DNA from: Pelomonas sp. Root1237
Lineage (GTDB): Bacteria > Pseudomonadota > Gammaproteobacteria > Burkholderiales > Burkholderiaceae_C
Direction of reading: 5' to 3'
DNA: 64,000 nt
Assembly (NCBI RefSeq): GCF_001425055.1
Contig: NZ_LMDK01000001.1
Location: 261,845-325,844, forward strand
Part shown: piece after piece, positions 1-8,290 of the stretch
Position numbering within the stretch: position 1 is the stretch's first letter
How the letters are laid out: each line of letters starts with the position of its first letter
Translations under genes and position numbers: made by a program
Notes under the pieces: model-generated
What the model saw: the letters and a program-made list of their open reading frames with translations, nothing else
What the model was told of the DNA's origin: nothing
The model's database searches: none

Positions 1-139
1 GCGCCGCCTGCTGCGCGTGCAGATCGACGACGCCATCGAGGCGGACAAGGTCTTCACGATGCTGATGGGCGACGAGGTGGAGCCGCGGCGCGACTTCATC
101 GAAACCAACGCCTTGCGCGCTGGCAACATCGACGTTTGA
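1..139 (+). CDS. gyrB: DNA gyrase subunit B, C-terminal end (5' part outside window)
   Basis: This is the last 45 codons of GyrB, the ATPase subunit of the type II topoisomerase that supercoils DNA. The frame starts at base 2 and reads [18 protein letters not shown], then [13 protein letters not shown] and ends NIDV-stop, the characteristic GyrB tail. The bases before LRVQ encode the RRL expected after the conserved EMNPxQLWETTMD segment, so this copy looks like the end of an intact gene that begins upstream of the window. A second, damaged copy of the same tail lies at 2744-3055. Identity is certain. That the whole gene is intact is an inference. Confidence 0.95.
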   Translation, partial: RRLLRVQIDDAIEADKVFTMLMGDEVEPRRDFIETNALRAGNIDV

Positions 140-176
140 CGTTGACGCGGCCCCGCGCAACGGCTTGAATCCGCTC

Positions 177-491
177 ATGCAAGTCCCGGCCCTTGTCACC
201 GAGCGGAGCGAAGCCATTGCAGCGCTTTGCAAGCAAGCTCACGCGCGGCGGCTGGACCTGTTTGGCTCCGCCGTCCGGGAGGACTTTGACGCCAGGTCCA
301 GCGATCTCGACTTCCTCGTCGTGTTCGAAGACCTCCCGCCCGTGCGTTATGCCGAGGCGTTCTTCGAACTGAAGCGCGGCCTGGAACGGCTGTTCGCCCG
401 GCCGGTCGACTTGGTGGTGGAGCGTGCGATCCGCAACCCGTACTTCAAGCAACGGGTGAGCGCAGAGCGGCAGCCGGTATATGGCGCCTGA
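177..491 (+). CDS. MntA-like minimal nucleotidyltransferase antitoxin
   Basis: A 104-residue protein of the minimal nucleotidyltransferase (MNT) family. The signature is visible as LFGS at residues 28-31 followed by DLD at 43-45, the metal-binding GS...DxD motif. In characterised MntA/HepT pairs the MNT protein AMPylates a tyrosine of the HEPN toxin and neutralises it. The gene overlaps the start of the next reading frame, which encodes a HEPN protein, by 11 bases, as expected for such an operon. The ATG at 177 was preferred over a TTG at 165 because family members start just before this helix. It begins only 37 bases after the gyrB stop codon. Confidence 0.85.
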   Translation: MQVPALVTERSEAIAALCKQAHARRLDLFGSAVREDFDARSSDLDFLVVFEDLPPVRYAEAFFELKRGLERLFARPVDLVVERAIRNPYFKQRVSAERQPVYGA

Positions 492-809
492 CCTGCGCAA
501 GTACATCTGGAATGCCAAGGAAGCCGCCGCGCGTGCGCTGCGATTCACTGCCGGCAAATCCTGGACGACTACCTGGGTGACGAGCTGCTGCGCTCCGCTG
601 TCGAGCGCCAGTTCCTGATCCTTGGCGAAGCCCTCGGGCGGGTGCGTCAGTTGGATCCCAACCTGGCATCACGCATCGCCGATCTGAACCAAGCCGTGGC
701 CCTTCGCAACCAACTGGCCCATGGCTATGCCGAAATCGACGACGCCATTGTTTGGGGTGTCGTTGCCGGGCCGCTGGAGCAGATGCTCAGCGAACTCGAG
801 TCGCTTTGA
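481..809 (+). pseudogene. HepT-like HEPN RNase toxin, frameshifted
   Basis: The ATG at 481 opens MAPDLRKYIWNAKEAAAR, a typical HepT start, but this frame stops near 617. From about base 551 the homology continues in another frame as LDDYLGDELLRSAVERQF, then the catalytic RNQLAHGY (Rx4HxY, with the tyrosine AMPylated in known pairs) and ends at a TGA at 807-809. Joining the frames needs one extra base around 548-552, so one base appears to have been lost. The toxin is therefore probably inactive while the MNT partner is intact, unless this is a sequencing error. The family call is firm; inactivation is inferred. Confidence 0.8.
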
Positions 810-886
810 TTTGCGGCAGGACTTGCCTCGGGTCCATCAGGGATAAATCGTTGCTCATTGGGCGACGATCGTTGCCACGCCATTAC

Positions 887-915
887 ATGTCGATTTAATG
901 CCATTAAATCGACAT
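887..915. promoter_or_regulatory. Perfect 14-bp palindrome, AT-rich, orphan operator-like site
   Basis: Bases 887-900 (ATGTCGATTTAATG) are followed by a single C and then by their exact reverse complement at 902-915. The arms are AT-rich in a GC-rich setting, and the length and short spacer fit the binding site of a dimeric helix-turn-helix regulator. No regulator or promoter-proximal gene start lies beside it: hepT ends 78 bases upstream and the next gene on the right runs towards it. It may be the remnant operator of a lost toxin-antitoxin or defence gene. No T-run follows, so it is a poor terminator. Confidence 0.6.
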
Positions 916-1018
916 CTAAGGGCTCTCATGTCGACGCAAGCCCGGTGCGCCGACACGAACGTGAGGCGCATCCCCTAAGCGTCAGGCGCTGGGGCGTCGT
1001 CGGCGCTGGCCGGGCCGA

Positions 1019-2611
1019 TCACCCCTCTGTCGCGGCGAAACGATCGCGCAGCGGGTCGAGCAGCGGGCCGTAGCGCTGCCCCGGCGTCGACGCGGCGCGC
1101 ATCGGCTGGCGCACCTGCAGCGCGCTCGGCGTGCGGATCGCGCGCGCCGTCTCGTGAAAGCGCAGGCAGGCCGGCTCGAAGTCGAGGCCGCAGGCGGCCA
1201 GCAGCGCGTGGATGCCGGCGTTCGGGTCGGCGACGAGGTCCTCGTACCGTTGCACGACGAAGCGGCCCGGGTACCGCTCGGCCCAGAAGCGGGCGAGCGC
1301 TTCGTAGGCGCGCCAGTACGCCGCGAGCCCGTCGAAGCTGTACGTGAAGTGCACCATGCCCGGCCCGAAGAGCTGCTTGTAGCAGGACCACGCGGTCTCC
1401 ACCGGGTCGCGGCGGCAGTCGATGATGCGAGCCCCGGGCAGCATGCGCATCACGGCGCCGGCATAGAGCCAGTTCTCGGGCAGCTTGTCGGTGGCGATTG
1501 GCTTGCCGGTGCGCCAGCGCGCGCTCGCCCGCAAGTAGGCGTCGCCGAGCCGCCGCCAGTCAGCGTCGCTGGCATCGGCGGCCCAGGCCGGGAACGGCTT
1601 GCCGCGCCGGCGAGACTCGGCGTCGAGCAGCTGCGGCAGGTACGGCAGCTCGCTCGCGCCTTCGACCTGCGAGTGGCTCGCGAGGATCTGCTCGACAAGC
1701 GTCGTCCCCGACCGCGGCAGTCCGACGAGGAAGATGATCTCGCGCCCCGGCCCGTCCTGCGGCGGCGGCGGCGCGCCGGCGAACGCGGCGCGGATCGCGT
1801 CGACGTGGCGCGCGAACGCCGCGGTGTCCCACGGCCGCGACGCGCGCGCCGCATCGTTCGCCGCGCACAGGACCCGGAACGCGTCGGCGTGCCGGCCCGC
1901 GTTCTCCAGCCCGTGGCCGAGGGCGAAGCGCAGGAACAGCCGTTCCTCCGCCGGCATCGTCGCCGGCGGCGCGGCGGCCTTCGCCTCGAGCTGCGCCAGC
2001 TCGTCGGCGGTCATCGGCACGACCTTCAGGTCGGCCAGCGTGAACCACGCGTGCGCGACCAGCTCGCCGCGCGCGATCAGGTGCCGGCAATCCGCGGCCG
2101 CGACATCGCCATGGCCGAGCGCCGTGGCGCAGCGTGCGCGTTGCAGCCGGGCGAGCGGCGCCGCCGGGTCAAGCGCGACGGCGCGCTGCACGGCGTCGTA
2201 TGCCGCCGCCGGCTCGCCGGCGTTGTCGTGCTCGAACGACAGCCCCAGCCAGTCGGCCGATGTCGTCGCGTGTGCCTCGCCTTCGCGCAGCGTCGCGACC
2301 ACCGCAGCGTGGTCGTGCGCGTGCTCCTGCGCGGCCGCGAGCTGCGAGCGGAGGTCGAAGTCCCCGGGCCGCTGCGCGAGCGCGCGCGCGAGGTCCTGCG
2401 TTGCGCCTTCCCAGTCGTCGTCGCCGGCGCGGCAGACCGCGCGCAGGCGCAAGACCTCCGGGTGATCCGGCGCGCTGCGCGCCAGATCGAGCAGCAGCAC
2501 CCCCGCGTACATGCGGTCGCCCGCCTGCAGCGCCTGCGTGGCGCGGGCCAGCTGCTGCACGTCGGCAGGCTTCAGCCCGTGCAGCGGATCGCTCGACACG
2601 GCGCGCTTCAT
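1019..2611 (-). CDS. TPR-repeat sulfotransferase
   Basis: A 530-residue protein. The N-terminal half is a helical alanine- and arginine-rich TPR-type region (repeated [16 protein letters not shown]-like units). The C-terminal half is a sulfotransferase domain that would move sulfate from PAPS to a hydroxyl or amine acceptor. The 5'-phosphosulfate-binding loop is clear at about residues 297-305 ([14 protein letters not shown]), and a 3'-phosphate-binding-like [14 protein letters not shown] follows about 90 residues later. TPR-sulfotransferase fusions are common in proteobacteria and their acceptors are mostly unknown. The start codon overlaps the stop of an APS-kinase-like stub (ATGA), which fits a PAPS-supply and transfer pairing. 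No signal peptide is visible. Confidence 0.85.
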   Translation of the reverse strand: MKRAVSSDPLHGLKPADVQQLARATQALQAGDRMYAGVLLLDLARSAPDHPEVLRLRAVCRAGDDDWEGATQDLARALAQRPGDFDLRSQLAAAQEHAHDHAAVVATLREGEAHATTSADWLGLSFEHDNAGEPAAAYDAVQRAVALDPAAPLARLQRARCATALGHGDVAAADCRHLIARGELVAHAWFTLADLKVVPMTADELAQLEAKAAAPPATMPAEERLFLRFALGHGLENAGRHADAFRVLCAANDAARASRPWDTAAFARHVDAIRAAFAGAPPPPQDGPGREIIFLVGLPRSGTTLVEQILASHSQVEGASELPYLPQLLDAESRRRGKPFPAWAADASDADWRRLGDAYLRASARWRTGKPIATDKLPENWLYAGAVMRMLPGARIIDCRRDPVETAWSCYKQLFGPGMVHFTYSFDGLAAYWRAYEALARFWAERYPGRFVVQRYEDLVADPNAGIHALLAACGLDFEPACLRFHETARAIRTPSALQVRQPMRAASTPGQRYGPLLDPLRDRFAATEG

Positions 2612-2745
2612 GCCAGCCTCGCGACGAGACGCGCCGCCTGTGCGATCGTGGACTTGCCGGCGCCGGGCAGGCCGGTCAGCCAGAGCACTGCGGCGCGTGG
2701 CAACGGTTTGCCGCCGCCTTCATCGGGAACGGGTCGTGAAATCAT
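2608..2745 (-). pseudogene. Adenylylsulfate (APS) kinase N-terminal stub
   Basis: The frame starts at [11 protein letters not shown] and reads [17 protein letters not shown] before stopping after 45 residues. This is the Walker A segment with which APS kinases (CysC) begin; the rest of a roughly 200-residue kinase domain is missing. The stop overlaps the start of the sulfotransferase gene (ATGA at 2608-2611), so the stub may now act only as a translated leader. It probably arose by deletion of the kinase body. A P-loop alone is not diagnostic, so another P-loop kinase is possible, but [16 protein letters not shown] is typical of APS kinases. Confidence 0.6.
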
Positions 2746-3055
2746 GCGGCGGATTGTGGCGCCGCGCGCGGCGGGCTCGGCGGCTGTCGCCGCGATGCGC
2801 CTCCCGCGAGCCAGCGATGACAAGGACAAGGAAAGCAAGGTCGACGACTTCCGCGCCGCCATGGCCTGGCTCATGCTGCAAGCCGAAAGCGCCGTCGGCC
2901 GCCAGCGCTACAAGGGCCTGGGCGTGCTGCGCGTGCAGATCGACGACGCCATCGAGGCGGACAAGGTCTTCACGATGCTGATGGGCGACGAGGTGGAGCC
3001 GCGGCGCGACTTCATTGAGACGAATGCGTTGAGGGCGGGGAATATCGACGTTTAA
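2744..3055 (+). pseudogene. Partial, internally deleted duplicate of the gyrB 3' end
   Basis: Clear GyrB homology starts near 2816 ([20 protein letters not shown]) and runs through QRYKGLG. There it jumps straight to [16 protein letters not shown], skipping about 18-20 codons (the EMNPxQLWETTMDP segment). Bases 2925-3015 are identical to 9-99 of the true gyrB tail. The last 13 codons encode the same residues ([13 protein letters not shown]) with about ten synonymous differences and lower GC. The frame is open from an ATG at 2744, so a 103-residue peptide could be made, but the ATPase and most of the TOPRIM region are absent. It marks the right boundary of a 2.9-kb insert behind gyrB. Confidence 0.9.
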
Positions 3056-3087
3056 TTCTTGTAGAGCGACCCATAACGTGAGAATTT

Positions 3088-3119
3088 GAGCCCCATAAGC
3101 CGAGAAAGCTATGGGGCTC
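3088..3119 (+). terminator. Hairpin after the gyrB fragment
   Basis: GAGCCCCATA at 3088-3097 pairs perfectly with TATGGGGCTC at 3110-3119 across a 12-base loop. It lies 32 bases after the stop codon of the gyrB fragment, where the native gyrB terminator would be expected. No U-tract follows, so intrinsic termination is likely but not certain. Confidence 0.5.
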
Positions 3120-3178
3120 TCGCACTTAGTTGAACCGAGCTACGGTTCTGCTACGGCTAGAACGAGCGCAAAAATAGG

Positions 3179-3208
3179 TTGCAATAAAAATCAGTAGCGT
3201 GCTACAGT
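3179..3208 (+). promoter_or_regulatory. Probable sigma-70 promoter of the restriction operon
   Basis: TTGCAA at 3179-3184 and TACAGT at 3203-3208 are separated by 18 bases in a locally AT-rich stretch. They lie 14 bases before the ATG at 3222. Each box matches the consensus at about four of six positions. It is the only promoter-like sequence seen upstream of the nearly continuous gene string from 3222 to 13251. Confidence 0.45.
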
Positions 3209-3221
3209 TAATTCCATCGAC

Positions 3222-3539
3222 ATGGAGATGAACGCCGTGGGCTACAGCAACCAGGACTATCAATCACGCAGCCGCCGTTTGGCGCGACTGTCGCGTCACG
3301 CTGACAAGCGTGCACAGCAGCGCTGCATCGACAAGGCATCTCTGCCGCTGGTGTTGGCGTACGGCCAGCGCGAGTTCGATGGCAAGGGAGGCATCCGCTA
3401 CCTGATGACTTCTGACTCCGTCGCGTCGCTGCAGCGAGCCGTCGGTCGCACCCAGCAGGTCGAAGCGCTCGCCGGCGTCTACGCCGTGGTGAGCACCGAG
3501 GACAACACGGTCATCACTGTGGGCCATCGCTGCGCCTGA
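3222..3539 (+). CDS. DUF4258-like small protein
   Basis: A 105-residue protein with RHADKRAQQRCIDKASLPLVL at residues 25-45, a central glycine-rich strand (GQREFDGKGGIRYLM) and a C-terminal TVITVGHR strand. This layout, with the basic RHAxxRxxQR helix and a hydrophobic VITV strand, resembles DUF4258, which is distantly related to RelE/BrnT-type folds. Function is unknown; a nuclease, toxin or regulator are all possible. It is the first gene of the restriction operon, 17 bases before the methylase-specificity fusion, and has its own promoter-like sequence. The family assignment is by pattern only. Confidence 0.55.
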   Translation: MEMNAVGYSNQDYQSRSRRLARLSRHADKRAQQRCIDKASLPLVLAYGQREFDGKGGIRYLMTSDSVASLQRAVGRTQQVEALAGVYAVVSTEDNTVITVGHRCA

Positions 3540-3556
3540 AGACGGGGACGCTGAAC

Positions 3557-5314
3557 ATGATTCGATCCGAATCCCCCGCTGCCCGCGCCTACTTCCAACT
3601 GATGGAGCTTGCCCGCAAAGATGGCTACGGCGATGCCTGGCTCTTTGCATTGGCCTGGCTGGCCGCCGGCCGCATGGTCACTGTTGGCAACGCCAACGTC
3701 GCTGCGAACATCCATCAGCTGGCTGAACTCGACACTTGGAAGGCGCTGCTCGAAGCGGGCTACCCCGCGGAAGGCATGGACCATGCTGTTGCTCAGCGCA
3801 CGTCCATGTCGATTCAAGACCTGGGGCGTCGTGCGGCAGCGACCAGCATCCTGGTCGAGCTCCATCGCGAGCTCGGCGATCTGCCTTGGGATGTTCTCCC
3901 CTGGTTCGTTGACGGTGGAACCCGGCGACTTGAGGCCGAGGGCACCGTTGTCCCCGAGCTGGCTGCCCTGCTGTTCGATTTGCTTGGCGCCCCGAACGAC
4001 TGTGAACTCTGGATTCCCTTCGATCTTCGGGGACAGCTGACGGTTGAAGCGTTGCGACGGGGGTGGCGCGTGCTGGCTGCTTCCCCGCTCCTGGCTTGGA
4101 CGCTTCCCGCGCAACTGCTTCTAACCATCGAAGCTGGCCACCCGGACCATCCAAAGGTCCGCCGCGATGTCGACCGAGACAGTGCAGGCCGCCCAATCAG
4201 TCGTGCCAACTACTCACTGGTCATGCCGCCGTTTGGCGTTCAGGTGAAGGACAGTCGCTTGGCGATGTGGGATGCCAGCGGCGGCAAGGGTCTCGAGCAG
4301 TTCGCCCGCAGCGAATCCTGGGCGATTCACGAGTTCGTGAACCGCACCAACAAGCGGGCAGTCTTCGTGGCAACTCAGGGCGTGTTGTTTGCCAAGGGTC
4401 AGGAGCAGCGCCTTCGCGAATATCTCCTTCATCGCGGCGGTGGGTGCAACGAGGTCGAGGCCGTCATCTCGTTACCGCCAGGCGTGTTTGGTGCGGCAGG
4501 CATCGCAGGCGCGCTGCTCGTCGTCAAGCCGGGTGGTGGCAACGACGACGTCTACATGGCCGACCTCGGCAGCGGCCGGAGGTCGCTGCAAGAGGCGGGC
4601 GACATCGTCGCGGCCGGACACGAAATCGCGCTGGGCAAAGTGACGACTGACAAGGCTCGACCCGTCAGTCGCAACGAAATCGCAGCGAACGAGTACAGCC
4701 TGGCACCGTCGCGCTACCTCCGTCGCGTCGCAGACCTTGGTGCGAGCGCCGTTGCCCTGGGCGACATCTGCACGGCGTTACGCCCGCCAACAACGTCCAA
4801 AGACCCAAGCCCATTTGAGGTGGCAGAAGTCGGCCAGCAGGACCTGAACCACTGGCAGACCATCAGCCACGAACTCGAGAAGACCACTTACCTAAAAGCA
4901 TCTCCGAAACCCGCCGTACTGGTACAGCCTGGCGACATCGTGTTCTCCATCAAAGGGACGGTGGGCAAGGCGGCCTTGATGGGCGGCGCTGCGCAAGACC
5001 GACCGACGGTGGTCTCACAGAGCTGCCTGGCACTGCGGCCATCGAGTGACCGGGTCATCCCGCAATACCTGCTCATGTACCTGCGGTCACCTCACGGGCA
5101 AGCCCAACTGGAAGGGCTTCAAGTCGGCGCAGGTGTTCAGCACATCAGCCCGAGCACCTTGCTCAACATGCAGGTTCCAGTGCCTCCGCTCGAGGCCCAG
5201 CGGGAGGCTTGCGCGGACTACGACCGGCTCTGCGAGCTCGAAGCGCAGGTCGCCCAGCTGCAAGGCGAAATCGGCGACCTGACCAAGCATCGCTGGCCCG
5301 CGGAAGTGCAGTAA
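3557..5314 (+). CDS. Type I methylase-specificity fusion protein, degenerate methylase
   Basis: A 585-residue protein. Residues 1-380 follow the HsdM layout, including a NPPF-like MPPFG near residue 223 and the HsdM-type stretches ATQGVLFAKGQEQRLREYLL and VEAVISLPPGVFG. The SAM-binding motif, expected as DPxCGSGG, is replaced by IPFDLRGQ near 154, and the catalytic Asn of NPPF is Met. Residues 395-585 form a single HsdS target-recognition domain with the usual end (SPSTLLNMQVPVPPLEAQ) and a coiled-coil tail. It probably binds DNA through the recognition domain without methylating. It lies 44 bases upstream of a complete HsdM and could be an accessory or regulatory subunit. Fold is well supported; loss of catalysis is inferred. 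Confidence 0.75.
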   Translation: MIRSESPAARAYFQLMELARKDGYGDAWLFALAWLAAGRMVTVGNANVAANIHQLAELDTWKALLEAGYPAEGMDHAVAQRTSMSIQDLGRRAAATSILVELHRELGDLPWDVLPWFVDGGTRRLEAEGTVVPELAALLFDLLGAPNDCELWIPFDLRGQLTVEALRRGWRVLAASPLLAWTLPAQLLLTIEAGHPDHPKVRRDVDRDSAGRPISRANYSLVMPPFGVQVKDSRLAMWDASGGKGLEQFARSESWAIHEFVNRTNKRAVFVATQGVLFAKGQEQRLREYLLHRGGGCNEVEAVISLPPGVFGAAGIAGALLVVKPGGGNDDVYMADLGSGRRSLQEAGDIVAAGHEIALGKVTTDKARPVSRNEIAANEYSLAPSRYLRRVADLGASAVALGDICTALRPPTTSKDPSPFEVAEVGQQDLNHWQTISHELEKTTYLKASPKPAVLVQPGDIVFSIKGTVGKAALMGGAAQDRPTVVSQSCLALRPSSDRVIPQYLLMYLRSPHGQAQLEGLQVGAGVQHISPSTLLNMQVPVPPLEAQREACADYDRLCELEAQVAQLQGEIGDLTKHRWPAEVQ

Positions 5315-5358
5315 GCACCGGCGCCATCCATCAAACAACAACAGACAACAGAACCCAC

Positions 5359-6990
5359 ATGGCCCAACAACTCACCCTCGACACGCTCGAAAGCTGGCTC
5401 TGGGAGTCCGCCAACATCCTGCGCGGCTCCATCGACTCCTCGGACTTCAAGAACTACATCTTCGGGCTGCTGTTCCTCAAGCGGTTTAACGACGTGTTCG
5501 AGGATCGCGTCCAGCAACTGCAGGACGTTGACGGCCTCAGCAAGCTGGACGCCCTGGCGGAGGTCCAGGACAAGTGGGGCGCCTTCCCGCCTGACGCCCG
5601 CTGGCCCAACCTGATTGCCCGTACCGAGAACATCGGAGAGGCGCTGGACAAGGCCTTCGCCACCATCGAGGCCAACAACACCGAGTTGCAGCATGTGCTG
5701 ACCGCCACGCAGTACGGCGACAAGCGCGTGCTGTCGGACGCCACGCTGCAGCGCCTGCTGCGGCACTTCAACCAGTACCGCCTGGGCAATGCAGACCTCT
5801 ACAAGGCCGACATGCTGGGCGATGCCTACGAGTACCTCATCAAGCAGTTTGCCGACGACGCCGGCAAGAAGGGTGGCGAGTTCTACACGCCCAAGGCCGT
5901 GGTGCAGCTGGTGGTGGAGCTCATCGACCCGCAGCCCGGCCACAGCGTGTACGACCCCACTTGCGGCAGCGGCGGCATGCTTGTGGAAAGCGCCCACCAC
6001 ATAGCCAAACTGCCCGATGGCACGCTGATCGGCGACCGGCCCAACGCCCTGCTCTATGGCCAGGAGAAGAACCTGGGCACCTGGGCTATCGCCAAGCTCA
6101 ACCTTTATCTACACAACATGCGGGCCGAGATTGAGCGAGGCGATACCCTGGTGGAGCCCAAGCACCTGGACAGCGGCTACCTCAAGACCTTCGACCGCGT
6201 CATCGCCAACCCGCCCTTCTCTGCCAAGGCCTGGTGGACGCCGCTGGAGCTCGAAGCCGAAGCCGCCAAAGACAGCGAAGGCGGCGAAGGCAGCAACAAA
6301 AAGCCCAAGCCGCCCAGCTACAAGACAGTCAGCGACCCCTTCGGCCGCTTCACCTACGGCGTGCCGCCGCGCGGCTATGCCGACCTAGCCTTCGCCCAGC
6401 ACATGCTGGCCAGCCTGAAGGCCGACGGCCGCATGGGCATCATCTTGCCGCACGGCGTGCTGTTCCGCAGCGGCGAGGAAGGCAAGATTCGCGAGGGCTT
6501 GCTGTTCGGCACTGATGCCGCCAGCGGCAGCCAGCCGGGCGACCTCATCGAGGCCATCGTAGGGCTACCGGAAGCGCTGTTTTACAACACCACCATCGCA
6601 GCCTGCGTTCTCGTTCTCAACAAGCGGAAGCCAACCGCGCTCAAGGACAAGGTCATCATCATTGATGCCTCCCGAGACTATGAGGAGGGCAAGGCCCAGA
6701 ACAGCCTTCGATCAGAGGACATCAACCGTATCGTTGCGGCGCACCGGGCGGCGTTTTCCCAGCAGAAGGAAGTTGCGCGTTACAGCCGCATCGTGCCGTT
6801 GCAAGAGATTCGCGACAACGGCGGGAACTTGAACATCAGCCGCTACATCGAGACAGGTGAGGCTGAAGTGACCGTAGATGTGCAGGCAACTCTCGCGCTA
6901 CTGTCTGAGCTGGCAGCTGAGGAGGCGAATGTTGATGACCGGCTGAACGGATTCCTGGCCGAGCTGGGCCTGCGGGGAGCACGCCCGTGA
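5359..6990 (+). CDS. hsdM: Type I restriction-modification methyltransferase subunit
   Basis: A 543-residue HsdM, which methylates adenine at N6 within a type I complex (M2S, or R2M2S with the nuclease). The N-terminal domain starts LESWLWESANILRGSIDSS and contains the IFGLLFLKRFND helix. The SAM motif DPTCGSGG is at 199-206 and catalytic NPPF at 284-287, so the enzyme looks intact. Unlike the upstream fusion, it keeps all catalytic residues. The stop overlaps the GTG start of hsdS (GTGA), indicating translational coupling. Confidence 0.95.
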   Translation: MAQQLTLDTLESWLWESANILRGSIDSSDFKNYIFGLLFLKRFNDVFEDRVQQLQDVDGLSKLDALAEVQDKWGAFPPDARWPNLIARTENIGEALDKAFATIEANNTELQHVLTATQYGDKRVLSDATLQRLLRHFNQYRLGNADLYKADMLGDAYEYLIKQFADDAGKKGGEFYTPKAVVQLVVELIDPQPGHSVYDPTCGSGGMLVESAHHIAKLPDGTLIGDRPNALLYGQEKNLGTWAIAKLNLYLHNMRAEIERGDTLVEPKHLDSGYLKTFDRVIANPPFSAKAWWTPLELEAEAAKDSEGGEGSNKKPKPPSYKTVSDPFGRFTYGVPPRGYADLAFAQHMLASLKADGRMGIILPHGVLFRSGEEGKIREGLLFGTDAASGSQPGDLIEAIVGLPEALFYNTTIAACVLVLNKRKPTALKDKVIIIDASRDYEEGKAQNSLRSEDINRIVAAHRAAFSQQKEVARYSRIVPLQEIRDNGGNLNISRYIETGEAEVTVDVQATLALLSELAAEEANVDDRLNGFLAELGLRGARP

Positions 6991-8285
6991 AGCAAGTAGC
7001 GGCAGTCACTCATCCCGTGTTTCGACCTCTTCCGGCAGGTTGGCGAATTGCATCGCTCGCTGAGATCACGGTCGAGAGTGCCGAGCGAAACAACGCCAAG
7101 TTGAACGACGCATTCCTTTTCGGGGTCAGCAAATCAGCTGGACTCATCCCGATGAGAGACCGAGTCAAGGGAGCGAGTACAGACCGGTGCAAGGTAGTTA
7201 AGCCGAATGCATTCGCATATAACCCAATGCGGATCAACATCGGCTCGATTGCACGAAACGAGACAGTCCACACCTTGATGGTTAGCCCTGACTACGTGGT
7301 GTTCGAAGCTCAAACAGAGTGCTTGCTGCCCGAGTACCTAGATCACTTTCGGAGGTCGCACGCCTGGCAGAGCTTTGTGGGTGCAGCCGGGGACGGGAGT
7401 GTGAGAGTCCGCATCTATTACGACCATCTCTCTCAGCTCAGACTGCCGCTTCCACCCCGCGTCGAGCAGCAAAAGATCGCGGCGATCTTGACGGCTGTGG
7501 ACGATAAGCTGGACGTGATTGCGCGCCAGATTGAAGCCACCCAGACCCTCAAGCAGGGCCTGATGCAGACGCTGTTCAGCCGGGGAGCAGGTACCCAAGA
7601 CGGCAGTGGCCGCTGGACTCCCCACGCTGAACAGAAGGCAACCACGATTGGCGCAGTCCCCGCCTCATGGGGCGTTGAGCCGCTCGACCGACATGTTTCG
7701 AAGGTAGGAAGCGGCGTTACTCCTAAAGGTGGAAGCACCTCCTATCAGAGCAGCGGTGTACCTCTCATCCGGAGCCAGAACGTCCTGGTGGGGCGACTGT
7801 CATTGGACGACGTCGCCTACATAGACGAGGTCCAACACGACAAGATGCGGAATTCGGCGTTGGAGCCTGAGGACGTGCTCTTGAACATTACTGGGGCGTC
7901 TATCGGGCGGTGTGCAGTGCTACCCCGCGACTTTTCAGAGGGCAACGTCAACCAGCACGTCTGCATCATCCGAACGCTGCCCAGCCTCAATCCGCACTTC
8001 CTCTGCCAGTACATCAACTCTTCCTCTGGCCAGAAGCAGGTAGCCAAGTTCCAAGCTGGTGGGAACAGGGAAGGGCTGAACTATCAGCAGGTGCGCTCCT
8101 TTGACGTGCCGGTCCCAAGCGGCGCCGAACAAGAGAAGATCGTTGACCTCCTGGAGGCATTTGACGGCAAGGTGCAATGTCTTGAGCGAAGCCAGTCGCA
8201 GCACCAGACTCTCAAACGCGGCCTGATGCAAAAGCTCCTGACCGGCGAATGGCGTGTCAAGGTCGACATCGAGATGGCGGCCTGA
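6987..8285 (+). CDS. hsdS: Type I restriction-modification specificity subunit
   Basis: A 432-residue HsdS with the standard two half-repeats. TRD1 spans about 1-160 and ends in the central coiled coil (VEQQKIAAILTAVDDKLDVI...QTLKQGLMQTLFSRG). TRD2 spans about 225-385 and ends in a similar coil (AEQEKIVDLLEAFDGKV...TLKRGLMQKLLTGEWR). Two TRDs imply a bipartite recognition sequence, which cannot be read from the protein. The GTG start overlaps the hsdM stop by four bases; the next gene starts five bases after the stop. Confidence 0.95.
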   Translation: MKQVAAVTHPVFRPLPAGWRIASLAEITVESAERNNAKLNDAFLFGVSKSAGLIPMRDRVKGASTDRCKVVKPNAFAYNPMRINIGSIARNETVHTLMVSPDYVVFEAQTECLLPEYLDHFRRSHAWQSFVGAAGDGSVRVRIYYDHLSQLRLPLPPRVEQQKIAAILTAVDDKLDVIARQIEATQTLKQGLMQTLFSRGAGTQDGSGRWTPHAEQKATTIGAVPASWGVEPLDRHVSKVGSGVTPKGGSTSYQSSGVPLIRSQNVLVGRLSLDDVAYIDEVQHDKMRNSALEPEDVLLNITGASIGRCAVLPRDFSEGNVNQHVCIIRTLPSLNPHFLCQYINSSSGQKQVAKFQAGGNREGLNYQQVRSFDVPVPSGAEQEKIVDLLEAFDGKVQCLERSQSQHQTLKRGLMQKLLTGEWRVKVDIEMAA

Positions 8286-8290
8286 TTCCC

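Noticed and set aside
1154-3055. Plus-strand open frame of 633 codons running through the sulfotransferase into the gyrB fragment
   Set aside because: Its first two thirds are antisense to the TPR-sulfotransferase and have no domain character. Only the final part, in the gyrB fragment, is real homology.
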